A stretch of 64,000 nt of DNA from Paenibacillus sp. V4I7 (lineage in GTDB: Bacteria; Bacillota; Bacilli; Paenibacillales; NBRC-103111). Position numbers and translations under genes: made by a program. Location: assembly GCF_030817275.1 (NCBI RefSeq), contig NZ_JAUSZD010000001.1, positions 186,001 to 250,000 on the forward strand. The letters are read 5' to 3'. Under the pieces are notes generated by a model. The model did no database searches, had not been told where the DNA came from, and saw nothing but the letters and a program-made list of their open reading frames with translations. This document shows positions 10,357 through 18,466 of this stretch, one piece after another (positions within the stretch are counted from its first letter, which is position 1; every line of letters begins with the position of its first letter).

Positions 10357-10403
10357 TTTCACTATTAAAGGTTACAAAATAGTGATTTATTGAAGCAAAA
10401 AAT

Positions 10404-10439
10404 GCAATAACCTCCAATCATTTGTTTGGAGGTTATTGC
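10404..10439. repeat. Perfect 14-bp inverted repeat inside a direct repeat
   Basis: GCAATAACCTCCAA at 10404-10417 pairs with TTGGAGGTTATTGC at 10426-10439. Just outside, AAGGTTACAAAATARTGATT occurs twice (about 10368-10387 and 10444-10463). The arrangement hairpin plus direct repeat is a terminator or a small mobile remnant. Confidence 0.5.
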
Positions 10440-10932
10440 CGAAAAGGTTACAAAATAATGATTATCTAGCTAAAAGATGTTGGGTTTTTATAGAGACAGT
10501 ACTAATTTATCAAAACTCCTCAGGACAGGAAAATGTCGCGGAGCATTTGTTCCCATATTTACAAATGGTCAAAATTCTTGCTTAAACTTAACTAATGCCT
10601 AAAGTCTCAATATGCTACCACTGAAAATCCTTAAAAACTACATCTATTCTTCATCCTCAGAAGCATCGGTTTTACCGTCAAGGAATGCAGTGACGACTGT
10701 CCCAACAAATGCCGCCAAACACCAACTGTTTGAGAAGATGAGAAAACAATTACCCCAACTACAAGTAGAAGACGAAAAAGCTTCACTGAAAAGGCACCTC
10801 CACATCGGTCATGGAGGTAACATCCCAAATCGTTTGGAAAAGATACCCACTATGCATAATGCCTCGTTAGTTCAATCTCCGCTTCGTTTATTATTCGCCG
10901 GATTACCAGTTTGTTTTCCCCTCCCCCAACAA

Positions 10933-11006
10933 TCGGGTCAAGTTCTTGTCGCTTCCCAACAAAGGGGTTAAGTTCTTTTCGTTCGAAAACGACAAGAACT
11001 TGTCCG
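10933..11006. repeat. Approx. 70-bp repeat, copy A
   Basis: It contains GGTCAAGTTCTTGTCGC, then GGTTAAGTTCTTTTCGTTCG, and then ACGACAAGAACTTGTCCG, which holds the perfect palindrome GACAAG-AA-CTTGTC. Copy B with the same order of parts lies at 15668-15744, so the pair brackets the plus-strand segment 11.0-15.7 kb in direct orientation. Confidence 0.5.
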
Positions 11007-11040
11007 AAAAAAAATAAAAACCCGCGATTTTCGCAGGTTT
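11007..11040 (-). terminator. Rho-independent terminator, minus strand
   Basis: On the minus strand AACCTGCGA-AAA-TCGCGGGTT is followed by a run of T (T3 A T8). No intact minus-strand gene lies just to the right, so it is probably left over from a lost gene. Confidence 0.6.
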
Positions 11041-11224
11041 GAATCGGCTATGTTTTTGTCGCCCGACAATAAAAAAGCTATTCAAAACTACGAGATCTAT
11101 TTCGAAAATTCGTTAATCTGTATTCATATTTTTAAATCATGGACATAAATGAATATCTACGGATATCCATTTATCTCCAATAAGATCAACGGAGAAAAGA
11201 GATTCTATTATCAGAGGTGAAGCT

Positions 11225-11488
11225 ATGCGTAAACTGCAAATAATTGTTCTTAGTATGCTTCTGCTATTCCCGGTTCACCTTTATCTAACAGGTTCTCTTA
11301 TGGCAGCGTGGAAGATTGTAGATGAAACGTCTTGGAAGATGGATGGAAATGCCGATTCGCCTTTAAAGAGCAAAATGCAAGATTGGCAAACGTGGTATCT
11401 TAAAAAACCATTCAGTGTTATGGGGAAGATAATATTTCCCCCCCTGCCCCGGATAGTTTGTTGCTTGATAATTGTCTACAGAAAATAA
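11225..11488 (+). CDS. Small protein with N-terminal membrane anchor, possibly truncated
   Basis: It starts at ATG 11225 after AGAGGTG. The first 28 residues are a typical signal or anchor segment (MRKLQIIVLSMLLLFPVHLY). From about residue 65 the text changes to low-quality hydrophobic sequence, suggesting a frameshift that truncated an originally longer protein. A GC hairpin (AAAGCC with GGGCTTT, 11487-11520) with pyrimidine-rich tail overlaps and follows the stop and can act as terminator. Family not recognised. Confidence 0.4.
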   Translation: MRKLQIIVLSMLLLFPVHLYLTGSLMAAWKIVDETSWKMDGNADSPLKSKMQDWQTWYLKKPFSVMGKIIFPPLPRIVCCLIIVYRK

Positions 11489-12032
11489 AGCCTTAGATAC
11501 AAATTGCGATTTGCGGGCTTTCTTCCTTTCTGTAGCAATTAGTTTAGTGGTAGCTTAGAGGTTACGATACTGCTTGATGACGTTCCTTCAAATCTTACCG
11601 TTGTATTATCTGGTTAAGGAATAGCTGATATTTGCCTGCTTGAAGCTTTATTTTGGAACAGAAGTACGTAAGCAATGAATAGATTATGGTTATCCATATT
11701 TTAATGTCGAACACTGTCGAACACCAGATAAAGAAAATTTTAGAAATTGTCAGCAGGTAATAGCGTAAGTATTGCAGAAGAAAATGTTAATAAGACTTTG
11801 GACCTATGACTTTAAACATCAGCAAAGTGACATAGATCCAGAATAATAGCCATGCCGAGTCATTAGTTCCGATAAGCGAATCTGAAAGTAAAAACTTTTA
11901 ATAATATGTGGATTTAATCGGCGGGTTGTGCTCAACAACCCACGTCTTAAGTTTACATAAAACTTAACAATTTTGGTTTGCAATAATGTTGGGAATTATC
12001 TAAGCTATCATAATAACTATAGGGGGTTTCAT
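11489..12032. other. Gene-free stretch
   Basis: No supported gene. It holds the terminator-like hairpin at its left side and a short hairpin (GGGTTG with CAACCC, about 11924-11942) just before the RDD gene. The rest looks like decayed sequence. Confidence 0.4.
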
Positions 12033-12482
12033 ATGAATAACAACAAAGAAGTATATGCTGGATTTTGGTTGAGAACAGGTGCTTATGTAATAGACGCTGT
12101 TCTAGTATTTGTAGTAACAGTAATAATAGGTTTTGCAGCTAGTCTAATCGGCGCTTGGTCAGATTATGCTGCGTATATTCCAATAATTGTTAATCTAGTT
12201 ATGCTAGTGGCTAGTATGGTGTACTTGATTGGAATGGAAACCAAGTATGGCGCTACTCTAGGTAAACTAGCTGTCGGGATACAAGTCGTTAAATTAGATG
12301 GCACTCCTGTACCAATGGGAAAAGTTGTAGGAAGATATTTCAGTAAAATAATCTCTTCCATACTTTGCATAGGATACATAATGGTAGCCTTCACTGAACG
12401 TAAACAAGGACTGCATGACATTATGTCTGGGTGCCTAGTGGTAAAGAAAAACATGAAGCATCAAATAGGTCTACCACAATAA
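12033..12482 (+). CDS. RDD family membrane protein
   Basis: A 149-residue protein. I choose ATG 12033 because AGGGGG lies directly upstream; the longer frame from 11973 has no ribosome site. Near the N-terminus 'AGFWLRTGAYVIDAVLV' gives the R and D residues that name the RDD family; two hydrophobic hairpins follow, then the basic 'GATLGKLAVGIQVV' segment and a third membrane segment, with 'ERKQGLHDIMSGCLVV' at the end, also typical. RDD proteins are small integral membrane proteins of mostly unknown role (some act as ion antiporters or protein chaperones). It stands alone. Confidence 0.85.
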   Translation: MNNNKEVYAGFWLRTGAYVIDAVLVFVVTVIIGFAASLIGAWSDYAAYIPIIVNLVMLVASMVYLIGMETKYGATLGKLAVGIQVVKLDGTPVPMGKVVGRYFSKIISSILCIGYIMVAFTERKQGLHDIMSGCLVVKKNMKHQIGLPQ

Positions 12483-12499
12483 TCAGACGAGGGTTCGTC

Positions 12500-12779
12500 C
12501 CCTCTCTAAAGTCCCAGAATGATCTGGCACTTTATAGTTTGGACGAGTTCATTCAATCACGAGCAAGAAGCTCATTGAACGACACACTAATGCCATGCGT
12601 AACAATGCCAATCAATCCAGAAATTTTAACTGAGTGGGAGAGCTTAGAGAAAATTTGTTCCGTGCCGGATATTCTATCCGATCGCACAACGGTATTGTTC
12701 ATTTTGGAATCACCACATAAACGCAATTATTTTTATACTGGTAGCTCTTGCGGCGGTTCATTGCCGTTTCGCAATGTAT
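12500..12779 (+). pseudogene. Fragment of a uracil-DNA-glycosylase-like gene
   Basis: The frame from 12500 reads well for about 93 codons and contains 'TVLFILESPHK' followed by a Gly-rich stretch, which resembles the catalytic region of a UDG-like family found near mobile elements. It has no own start with ribosome site (it runs on from the RDD gene in another frame) and after 'GSLPFRN' the frame enters the next gene's upstream region and shifts to nonsense. Both ends are missing, so it is a remnant. Family assignment is tentative. Confidence 0.4.
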
Positions 12780-12806
12780 ACATATCCATCAGGAGGTTAT
12801 TACTTT

Positions 12807-13685
12807 ATGAAAACGATTCAAATGAAAAAGTCTGTATTTGTTTCAACCATCGCAGCCGCAAGCTTGATTTTCGGCTCCGTAGGGGTATTTGCTTCAAGTG
12901 GTCTGGAAAAGATTCAAGCGTATTTAAACCACGATATTAAATTCACGGTTGACGGTAAGTCTTGGACGCCGAAAGACAGTGAAGGCAACCAATTGACTCC
13001 GATCATTTATGATGGTTCTTCTTATGTTCCTGCAAAAGCGGTGACTGAGAAACTCGGCGGTTCGGTTACTTGGGACGGCGACAGCCAAACCATTCGATTG
13101 ACAACACCTAACGGCAAGTCCAACGAAGGCATACCTTACAAAGACGGTCAGGGTTCCGCGCCGGTACCTTCAAAACCTGCTCAAACGCCGCCACAAGCTC
13201 AAACTCCTGTAGAAGTCCCATCGGGCAATGGGGTAATGGTTCTTGGGGATAAAGATGCTACAACACAGAAAATGCAAGAGCAAGCGGTTGTTATCATTAA
13301 AATATTCGGTGAGGCTCTGGAAACAGGCAGCACAGCTAAATATGATGCCTATGTTGATGCATTCACGGCGGATAAGCGAGACCATTCCCCAATTTCTTTA
13401 GGGCGTCAGTATTACAAAGATGAGTTCAGCAATAAGGTAAAGGGTGCGATTGCGGCTAATGAAGCGGATCAAGTCGCTGCATATGCAAAGGCATTGAAGT
13501 CGGTAACTTCTGCCGACATTAAACTTGATCATGTGAGTACTAAAACAGAGTTCGGTCAATCATTCAAGTACAGCTTCCTTCCGAAAGGCTGGTCGGCTTT
13601 CAGTACTGTATATGTGGAGTTTGAGTTCTCTGCGGATCATTACGATAGTAACAACTTCCTTCTTGAGCAAGTTTATGTTAGCTAG
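12807..13685 (+). CDS. Exported stalk-domain protein
   Basis: A 292-residue secreted protein. The ATG at 12807 follows AGGAGG with 10-bp spacing; the longer frame has none. Residues 1-31 are a signal peptide ending near VFASS. Residues about 32-100 are a copper-amine-oxidase-like N-terminal (stalk) domain: 'IKFTVDGKSWTP', 'PIIYDGSSYVPAKAVTEKLG' and 'VTWDGDSQTIRL'. A Pro/Gln linker follows, then an alpha-rich C-terminal domain I cannot name. Stalk domains are extracellular modules, probably cell-wall or carbohydrate binding, and common in Paenibacillus. A strong terminator follows the gene. Confidence 0.85.
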   Translation: MKTIQMKKSVFVSTIAAASLIFGSVGVFASSGLEKIQAYLNHDIKFTVDGKSWTPKDSEGNQLTPIIYDGSSYVPAKAVTEKLGGSVTWDGDSQTIRLTTPNGKSNEGIPYKDGQGSAPVPSKPAQTPPQAQTPVEVPSGNGVMVLGDKDATTQKMQEQAVVIIKIFGEALETGSTAKYDAYVDAFTADKRDHSPISLGRQYYKDEFSNKVKGAIAANEADQVAAYAKALKSVTSADIKLDHVSTKTEFGQSFKYSFLPKGWSAFSTVYVEFEFSADHYDSNNFLLEQVYVS

Positions 13686-13723
13686 GCAACCTCAACTTCA
13701 TTTAAAAAGTTAACATATGAATT

Positions 13724-13768
13724 GGCTAGTCGTAAATCTGTATATCACGGATGTCGACTAGCCTTTTT
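13724..13768 (+). terminator. Rho-independent terminator after stalk-domain gene
   Basis: GGCTAGTCG (13724-13732) pairs with CGACTAGCC (13755-13763), followed by TTTTT. Confidence 0.8.
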
Positions 13769-13837
13769 CTTTCAGGGATGTTTGCTCAATAAAAGCAGCT
13801 ATTACAACAAACAAACAACACGGGAGTACGTACAGGC

Positions 13838-13891
13838 AAAAAAAGAATGACACCCTTTTCCATTTAATGTGGAAAGAAAGTCACTCTTTTT
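13838..13891. repeat. Nested inverted repeat
   Basis: AAAAAGAATGAC pairs with GTCACTCTTTTT at the outside (one mismatch or bulge) and TTTTCCA with TGGAAA inside. It may be a bidirectional terminator or a small insertion remnant. Confidence 0.4.
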
Positions 13892-13994
13892 GCCGTGGTG
13901 CCGAAAAATCGACTACCCTTAGCATCTCTGTTATGGTATTCGTAGTTCTATCGGAAGTGTTTATACAGCATTCTTTTAGCGTTTGCAAAGGTAA

Positions 13995-14022
13995 TGACGC
14001 TTTAGGGCATCCCTGCTATAAT
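13995..14022 (+). promoter_or_regulatory. Sigma-A-type promoter of the low-complexity cargo gene
   Basis: TGACGC (13995-14000), 16-bp spacer, TATAAT (14017-14022). Transcription would start near 14029, which leaves no room for a ribosome site before the first ATG at 14034 and supports the ATG at 14079. Confidence 0.55.
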
Positions 14023-14078
14023 TAAGGGAAATAATGGAAATGATAGCGGATATAACAGCCGTCCATTTGGGGGGAAGT

Positions 14079-15653
14079 ATGGTATTAATACGCCAAACTG
14101 AAAGCAAAGCCGATTCGGGGAAGCAAGACGACGTCCGTCGGGGACGTCCGCCGTCTGTAAATGCGTTGCAATCCGCTCATCGTTCTATCGGAAACCGAAT
14201 GGTACAAAGGATGATCCAGCAGCATCTCACGAATACGAGTCATGAAACGATCCAAAGACAGCTAAACGAAGATCAAATGGACGAATTGGAGTATACTGTA
14301 AATAATTATGCCATGGCTCTCGGGTGCTCTAAGAACATCGTTGATCGCACGCTCAGCATATTGCAGAAGCGGCATAACTCCGTTGCCGGAGCGATACAAG
14401 ATATCGACAATGCTTTCAGCCAAGCGTTCTCCGAGATAAAGGGGGTATCTAAGGAGGAGGACAAAGACGAAGATATCGGTATGGATATAGAAGAGTCAAG
14501 CAATAAGCAGGCGACAGAAGTCGCGTTGCAGGCTCCGCATACGCAAACAAAAGTGAACACACCTTCCTTAGAATCCTCCAACCATGAGCAACAATTCCCG
14601 AGGCAAAATGACTCGTACCCGCAAAACACTTACCCAAGCACAGACGTTTCTCAACAACCGCATTCAGGCAACCCAAACAATGGAAATTACGGACAATCGC
14701 AATTCGGATTCGACCCATACGCTTCTCAACAACCGCAAACAGGTTACCCATACAGCGCATATTACGGGCAAACGCAATCTGGATACGACCCATTCGCTTC
14801 TCAACTGCAGCAAACAGGCTACCTATACAGCGGATATTACGGGCAAACGCAATCTGGATACGACTCTTATAATCAGCAACATTCTGGACACGGCTCCCAC
14901 TACGTCCATGAGCAACCGGTCTACGGCATGTATCCGCAAAGTACATATCCGCAAAGCAATCCAACGAACGTCACGAATCAAACGGGTTACGCATTTCAAC
15001 AGATCGAGCCAATCGTCAACAACCTTTTTCCCGATAGAGCAAGCAACATTATGGAATTGCTGCAATGGGCAAGCACTTCCCCCATGATCGCCGGTTTTAA
15101 AACCTGGTACTCAGACATGATTCAGCGCGCTAATGACGAAAGTATGGTAAAAGACATGCTTTACGAGTTGCTGGATGTCCAAAGGGAAATAAACACAAAT
15201 CAAGAAATGGACCGTGTCTATCATTTGGACAACGACAAGCAATCATCCGGGAAAAGCTTCGACTATAAAGCGACCCGCGAAAAAAAATATCCCGGTCTAG
15301 TGATGTCTATGCAGGAAACCGTGGCCAAGCACGAAGTTACACATGTGGAGCAGCCTGTTCGCTCGTCGGAAGATTTGCACGCTGGCGTCAGGCACATTGC
15401 CGAGAAGGTGTTAAGAGAAGACAAAGATCAGCATAAAAACTATAAGATTGGCGGCACGATCGCCATGACAAAGGGAGTTGCCCCCAGAACCACGGTTGAA
15501 GACGTGCTAAAAGAGCTGCTGCAGTCGTTGAATAGCAATCCGAGGTCGATCGAGGCCAGAGTGATTAACTTGGATAGGATCGTTATAGTCGATCACAATT
15601 TCAAAGTGCTAGGGACGTTTACTAAAAATAAATCTAAATGGACGTTGGAATGA
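14079..15653 (+). CDS. eCIS/toxin-cargo-like protein with FUS-like low-complexity tract
   Basis: A 524-residue protein starting at ATG 14079, after a GGGGGGAAG ribosome site (the ATG at 14034 is too close to the promoter start). Residues 30-46 read 'LQSAHRSIGNRMVQRMI', the LQ...GN..V.R motif found at the N-terminus of many cargo or toxin proteins linked to extracellular contractile injection systems. Then comes an acidic segment, followed (about residues 170-300) by a tract with near-perfect repeats of 'YYGQTQSGYDPFASQ' type, rich in Tyr, Gln, Gly and Ser. The C-terminal 200 residues are an ordered domain with His/Glu residues ('HEVTHVEQP') whose fold I do not recognise; by position it would be the effector. 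No immunity gene is evident. No eCIS structural genes are in the window. Confidence 0.7.
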   Translation: MVLIRQTESKADSGKQDDVRRGRPPSVNALQSAHRSIGNRMVQRMIQQHLTNTSHETIQRQLNEDQMDELEYTVNNYAMALGCSKNIVDRTLSILQKRHNSVAGAIQDIDNAFSQAFSEIKGVSKEEDKDEDIGMDIEESSNKQATEVALQAPHTQTKVNTPSLESSNHEQQFPRQNDSYPQNTYPSTDVSQQPHSGNPNNGNYGQSQFGFDPYASQQPQTGYPYSAYYGQTQSGYDPFASQLQQTGYLYSGYYGQTQSGYDSYNQQHSGHGSHYVHEQPVYGMYPQSTYPQSNPTNVTNQTGYAFQQIEPIVNNLFPDRASNIMELLQWASTSPMIAGFKTWYSDMIQRANDESMVKDMLYELLDVQREINTNQEMDRVYHLDNDKQSSGKSFDYKATREKKYPGLVMSMQETVAKHEVTHVEQPVRSSEDLHAGVRHIAEKVLREDKDQHKNYKIGGTIAMTKGVAPRTTVEDVLKELLQSLNSNPRSIEARVINLDRIVIVDHNFKVLGTFTKNKSKWTLE

Positions 15654-15667
15654 TCTCTCTGTTGAAT

Positions 15668-15744
15668 AAAAGGGTCAAGTCTTTGTCGCCCATCGATAGA
15701 CAGGACAAGTTCTTCTCTTTCGTTCACGACTAGAACTTATCTAC
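15668..15744. repeat. Approx. 70-bp repeat, copy B
   Basis: GGTCAAGTCTTTGTCGC, GGACAAGTTCTTCTCTTTCGTTC and ACGACTAGAACTTATC follow in the same order and spacing as in copy A (10933-11006), but more decayed. Confidence 0.45.
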
Positions 15745-15779
15745 TATTCTACAGCAGATGCAGTTGTCTCGTCCCGTTA

Positions 15780-15813
15780 GTGAGGTCCGCTCTTTAACAG
15801 AAGCGGGCCTTAC
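15780..15813. terminator. Bidirectional terminator
   Basis: GTGAGGTCCGCT (15780-15791) pairs with AGCGGGCCTTAC (15802-15813), with G-T pairs; it separates the plus-strand cargo gene from the minus-strand repressor gene. Confidence 0.6.
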
Positions 15814-15912
15814 TTTAATAAGAAGTGACTTACTCCAAAAAAGAGACAGCGGCAGCCTCGGACGAGAAATAATGTCCTAGACTAACGCTGCGCTAATTGA
15901 CCTCTATAAAAA

Positions 15913-16245
15913 TCAAATTGTTTCACTTGCAGTTTTTAAAATCGTCTTCAATAATTTATTCAACTTTATAACCTGCTTATCATTTATCAAAACCTCTGCT
16001 ACTGCCTTAGCTATCACTTCCCGATTTTCATCGATAAATTCAGAGATATGCTGTTCAATGACCATTCGCATCAAATCATCGTGACTATACTGGGGACCAA
16101 CGATTAAATCCTCTTCCGGAACATTTAAAGCATTCGCAATTCTGGAGATTGTTGAATTACGTGGAAAAGTGACTAAATCACGTTCAAGTTTAGATAAGTA
16201 ACTTTCACTAATTCCTGTCCTTTCTGACAAATCAACTAGCGTCAT
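15913..16245 (-). CDS. XRE-family HTH regulator, start uncertain
   Basis: A helix-turn-helix protein of the Cro/CI (XRE) type: 'SERTGISESYLSKLERD' is the turn and recognition helix, followed by 'ISRIANALNVPEEDLI' and an alpha-helical tail. The first ATG (16245) removes part of helix 1, while the frame continues upstream with the matching sequence 'IKSIRISQDMTLVDL' as far as about 16325 without ATG, GTG or TTG. Either a non-standard start is used or the 5' end is mutated. It lies downstream of the leader and repeats at 16.3-16.7 kb and would suit a control gene at the left end of the mobile element. Confidence 0.7.
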   Translation of the reverse strand: MTLVDLSERTGISESYLSKLERDLVTFPRNSTISRIANALNVPEEDLIVGPQYSHDDLMRMVIEQHISEFIDENREVIAKAVAEVLINDKQVIKLNKLLKTILKTASETI

Positions 16246-16354
16246 GTCCTGAGAAATTCTTATACTCTTAATAGCTTGTGTATTATACTTCCGTGATTGA
16301 TTAAAATTCTTACACCGTTCCTTTAGATTTTCCGGCTTCTATCATCTCTGAAAA

Positions 16355-16405
16355 TGAAAAAGACCATCTATCGGTGAATTAACACTGACAGATGGCCACT
16401 TGCGG
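16355..16405 (-). terminator. Leader terminator before the XRE gene
   Basis: On the minus strand GGCCATCTGTC pairs with GATAGATGGTC and is followed by TTTTTC. It is directly preceded by CGCAAG, the word found in the shared leader family of this element. Confidence 0.55.
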
Positions 16406-16456
16406 AATATGAGATTAATTCAAAAAGAATTAACCACAATTGTGAATAAGAGCAAA

Positions 16457-16612
16457 GCTTCTTTGTGCATAAGTGTTAAAACTTCTTGTAAATAGGAGTA
16501 ACAAGAGTTTCTTTGTACATAAGTGTTAAAAACCTTCTTTGTAAATAGGTGTAACAAGAGCTACTTTGGACATAATGTTAAAGATAATCTTTCCTTGCGC
16601 ATAGGTAAAACA
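16457..16612. repeat. Three tandem repeats of 50-53 bp
   Basis: Units begin at about 16457, 16507 and 16560 and share TTCTTTGTRCATAAGTGTTA and TTTGTAAATAGGTGTAACAA; each unit is itself two related halves. The array lies between the XRE gene and its leader and may be a set of binding sites. Confidence 0.6.
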
Positions 16613-16629
16613 TCATAACTTTCCGATGG

Positions 16630-16705
16630 ACGATTCTTAAAAAGAAAAACATCCGTCGTCATAAATGCCAGCCCATAGGGAGGTAGACTTGCCACATAAA
16701 GTGGA
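16630..16705 (-). promoter_or_regulatory. Leader element, family member A (degenerate)
   Basis: The minus strand has GGCAAGTCTACCTCCCTATGGG, split here as GGCAAGTCTACC and TCCCTATGGG, then GGCATTTATG, the same words as in the other leaders of this element (31.1, 34.4, 39.8, 42.1 and 50.0 kb). The terminator half is less clear. Confidence 0.4.
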
Positions 16706-16782
16706 AACGGTGTAACTAAATCACCAAGAAAAACTATCTTTATTCTACGTGCTTTCCACTCTTTTTACAAGGATAAAACCAC

Positions 16783-16820
16783 AAAAAGTCCTTGACCCCC
16801 TCGTTTTTGGGATCAGGACT
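16783..16820 (-). terminator. Terminator of the small RHH gene
   Basis: On the minus strand AGTCCTGATCCC pairs with GGGGTCAAGGACT, followed by TTTTTG. Confidence 0.65.
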
Positions 16821-16900
16821 CATTTTATTTTTTGATTAGAATTTATGTTCCCCTTTATCTTAAAAAAAATAAGGGGATCTGTCAATAAGGAAGGTGAATT

Positions 16901-17056
16901 CTAGTTTTTGTCATCTGGATTATATTTTTTGTTTACTAGATTTTCTATCACGTTCTTGGCTGTTCCATCGCGCTCTATTGCTTTAATTACCTTTTGTTTC
17001 AAATTGATCGAAATGGTCATGAGTTTTTCATCTGGATCAATTGGTTTGCGACCCAT
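16901..17056 (-). CDS. Small ribbon-helix-helix-like protein (51 residues)
   Basis: Starts at ATG 17056 behind GGAGG with 5-bp spacing and ends at the TAG at 16901-16903. The protein begins MGRKPIDPDEKLMTISINLK, a basic N-terminus followed by a beta strand of alternating residues (TISINL), then two short helices, the pattern of CopG/Arc-like DNA-binding proteins that control plasmid copy number or antitoxin operons. It has its own terminator. Partner toxin not seen. Confidence 0.65.
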   Translation of the reverse strand: MGRKPIDPDEKLMTISINLKQKVIKAIERDGTAKNVIENLVNKKYNPDDKN

Positions 17057-17215
17057 ACAAGCCTCCATCCGATCACCTTCCCATTTCCCCTTTTATCTTA
17101 TCTCTGAAAATATTATATCCTACTATTGTTAAAAAAGTCAGTATCCACTAAGGATAAATATAAATAGCTGTTGACTGATAATATAGATGTTCAAAAACAA
17201 AGTGCTAAAATCCAG

Positions 17216-17244
17216 AAAAACCCGCCAATTATACAGGCGGGTTT
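17216..17244 (-). terminator. Terminator after the YiaAB-like gene
   Basis: AAACCCGCC (17218-17226) pairs with GGCGGGTTT (17236-17244); the minus strand continues with TTTTTC. Confidence 0.75.
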
Positions 17245-17277
17245 AAAATAAAATTATTTAAAAGAAAGAATACATTA

Positions 17278-17742
17278 TTAGCCGTTCAGATTTTGATTTT
17301 CCAAGATCTCTTTGTCCTCAACGTTATCGCGAACAACTTTTTGAACCCCGATAGAGCTGTAGGAGATCAAAAGCATAACGGCAATGTAGTATCCCTTTAC
17401 ATTTAATTCGAATGACGCGTTAAATAATCCAATGAAAAACATGACGAATCCGATTATTAACCCAACTATCGCCATTCCGGTGAAAGCGGGAGTGTTACGC
17501 ATACGATGCTTAGGATTATCGATTTTTAAATCTTTGTCCTCAGCATTGTCCCTTATCACCTTTTGGGTGACAATGCTTGTGATGGTAATTAGGAACATGC
17601 ATAACAAATAATAACCTTTGACGTTTAATTGCCACTCAGCATTGTAGATACCGAAGCAATATAAGAATAATCCAGCGGCAAGCGCGAAGTAAGAAGCGGC
17701 TGTGAAAGCTGGTGTGTTACGTCTTTGATACTTTGGGTACAT
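17278..17742 (-). CDS. YiaA/YiaB-like four-helix membrane protein
   Basis: A 154-residue membrane protein made of two similar halves. Each half has 'RNTPAFT', a membrane segment, 'LNVKGYY', a second membrane segment, then 'QKV(I/V)RDN.EDK'. This is the YiaAB two-helix domain, here duplicated in one chain as in E. coli YiaA. Function unknown. Start ATG 17742 has GGGGATGACC upstream. It stands alone between terminators. Confidence 0.85.
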   Translation of the reverse strand: MYPKYQRRNTPAFTAASYFALAAGLFLYCFGIYNAEWQLNVKGYYLLCMFLITITSIVTQKVIRDNAEDKDLKIDNPKHRMRNTPAFTGMAIVGLIIGFVMFFIGLFNASFELNVKGYYIAVMLLISYSSIGVQKVVRDNVEDKEILENQNLNG

Positions 17743-17912
17743 TGGAGGTCATCCCCTTATAGTTGTATTAGTTTGGTAATTGGTTCTCTTTTACATATAT
17801 TAACTTGCCGAGCAGCATGATAACAGGCCTATTTTCATGTAGTACCTATCTATGTAATCATTACATGGTAAATGTGCTGAATAATTCATAGGGTTAATTA
17901 AACCATTATCTA

Positions 17913-18104
17913 TTATTGGTGATTTTGAAAAACTGCAAGTATATTAAAAAACTTAATAATAGTAGCAGCTGCAAATACAAAACTAAGTATCTTGCGTAAT
18001 GTTCTTGAAATAACCTTCCAGGCAAGGAAACCCAGAGCTAGAACCACAATAATCACATATAGAATTGGCGATGATAGGAGATTTGAATCAAAAATATTTA
18101 ACAC
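17913..18104 (-). CDS. Small membrane protein (63 residues)
   Basis: One clear membrane segment (ILYVIIVVLALGFLAWKVI) and a second weaker one. It starts 4 bp after the 71-residue membrane protein gene ends, so the two are one transcript. Not recognised. Confidence 0.5.
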   Translation of the reverse strand: MLNIFDSNLLSSPILYVIIVVLALGFLAWKVISRTLRKILSFVFAAATIIKFFNILAVFQNHQ

Positions 18105-18107
18105 ATA

Positions 18108-18323
18108 TTAGCGCCCCTTCCTTGAAATAAAAACATTCAGTCGACGTTCTTTATATCCTGTGATAATTCCTATGATGAGTGCGGCTAATATTGGGACAAA
18201 GAAAATCAATGCACCAATCCACATATCTACTACATCACCATTACGCTTACCTACAATGAAAAATATTGTTGAAGCTATTAACCATACGGCAAATGAAAAA
18301 GCCGCAACAACTGTTGAAAGCAT
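18108..18323 (-). CDS. Small two-helix membrane protein (71 residues)
   Basis: Two membrane segments with a short loop 'GKRNGDVVDMW' and a basic C-terminus (YKERRLNVFISRKGR). GGAGGAAATAAC precedes the start ATG 18323. Probably the first gene of a two-gene operon. Not recognised. Confidence 0.6.
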   Translation of the reverse strand: MLSTVVAAFSFAVWLIASTIFFIVGKRNGDVVDMWIGALIFFVPILAALIIGIITGYKERRLNVFISRKGR

Positions 18324-18466
18324 GTTATTTCCTCCAATTTAAGCCGTCCAACGACTATCTTTAATTTTCTGTATATTTGAAATGATGACAAGAATAATGA
18401 ACCTCGTAATAATTTCCTCTAATCATCTCATCAACCCCAAACTTGCATGTTAGATCGGATAATCAT

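Noticed and set aside
10612..11085. Plus- and minus-strand frames of 60-119 codons
   Set aside because: No ribosome site and unnatural protein text; the region holds repeats and a terminator. A decayed gene is possible but unproven.
14584..15087. Alternative plus-strand frame inside the cargo gene
   Set aside because: A shadow of the repeat tract in another frame, low-complexity Thr/Asn text.
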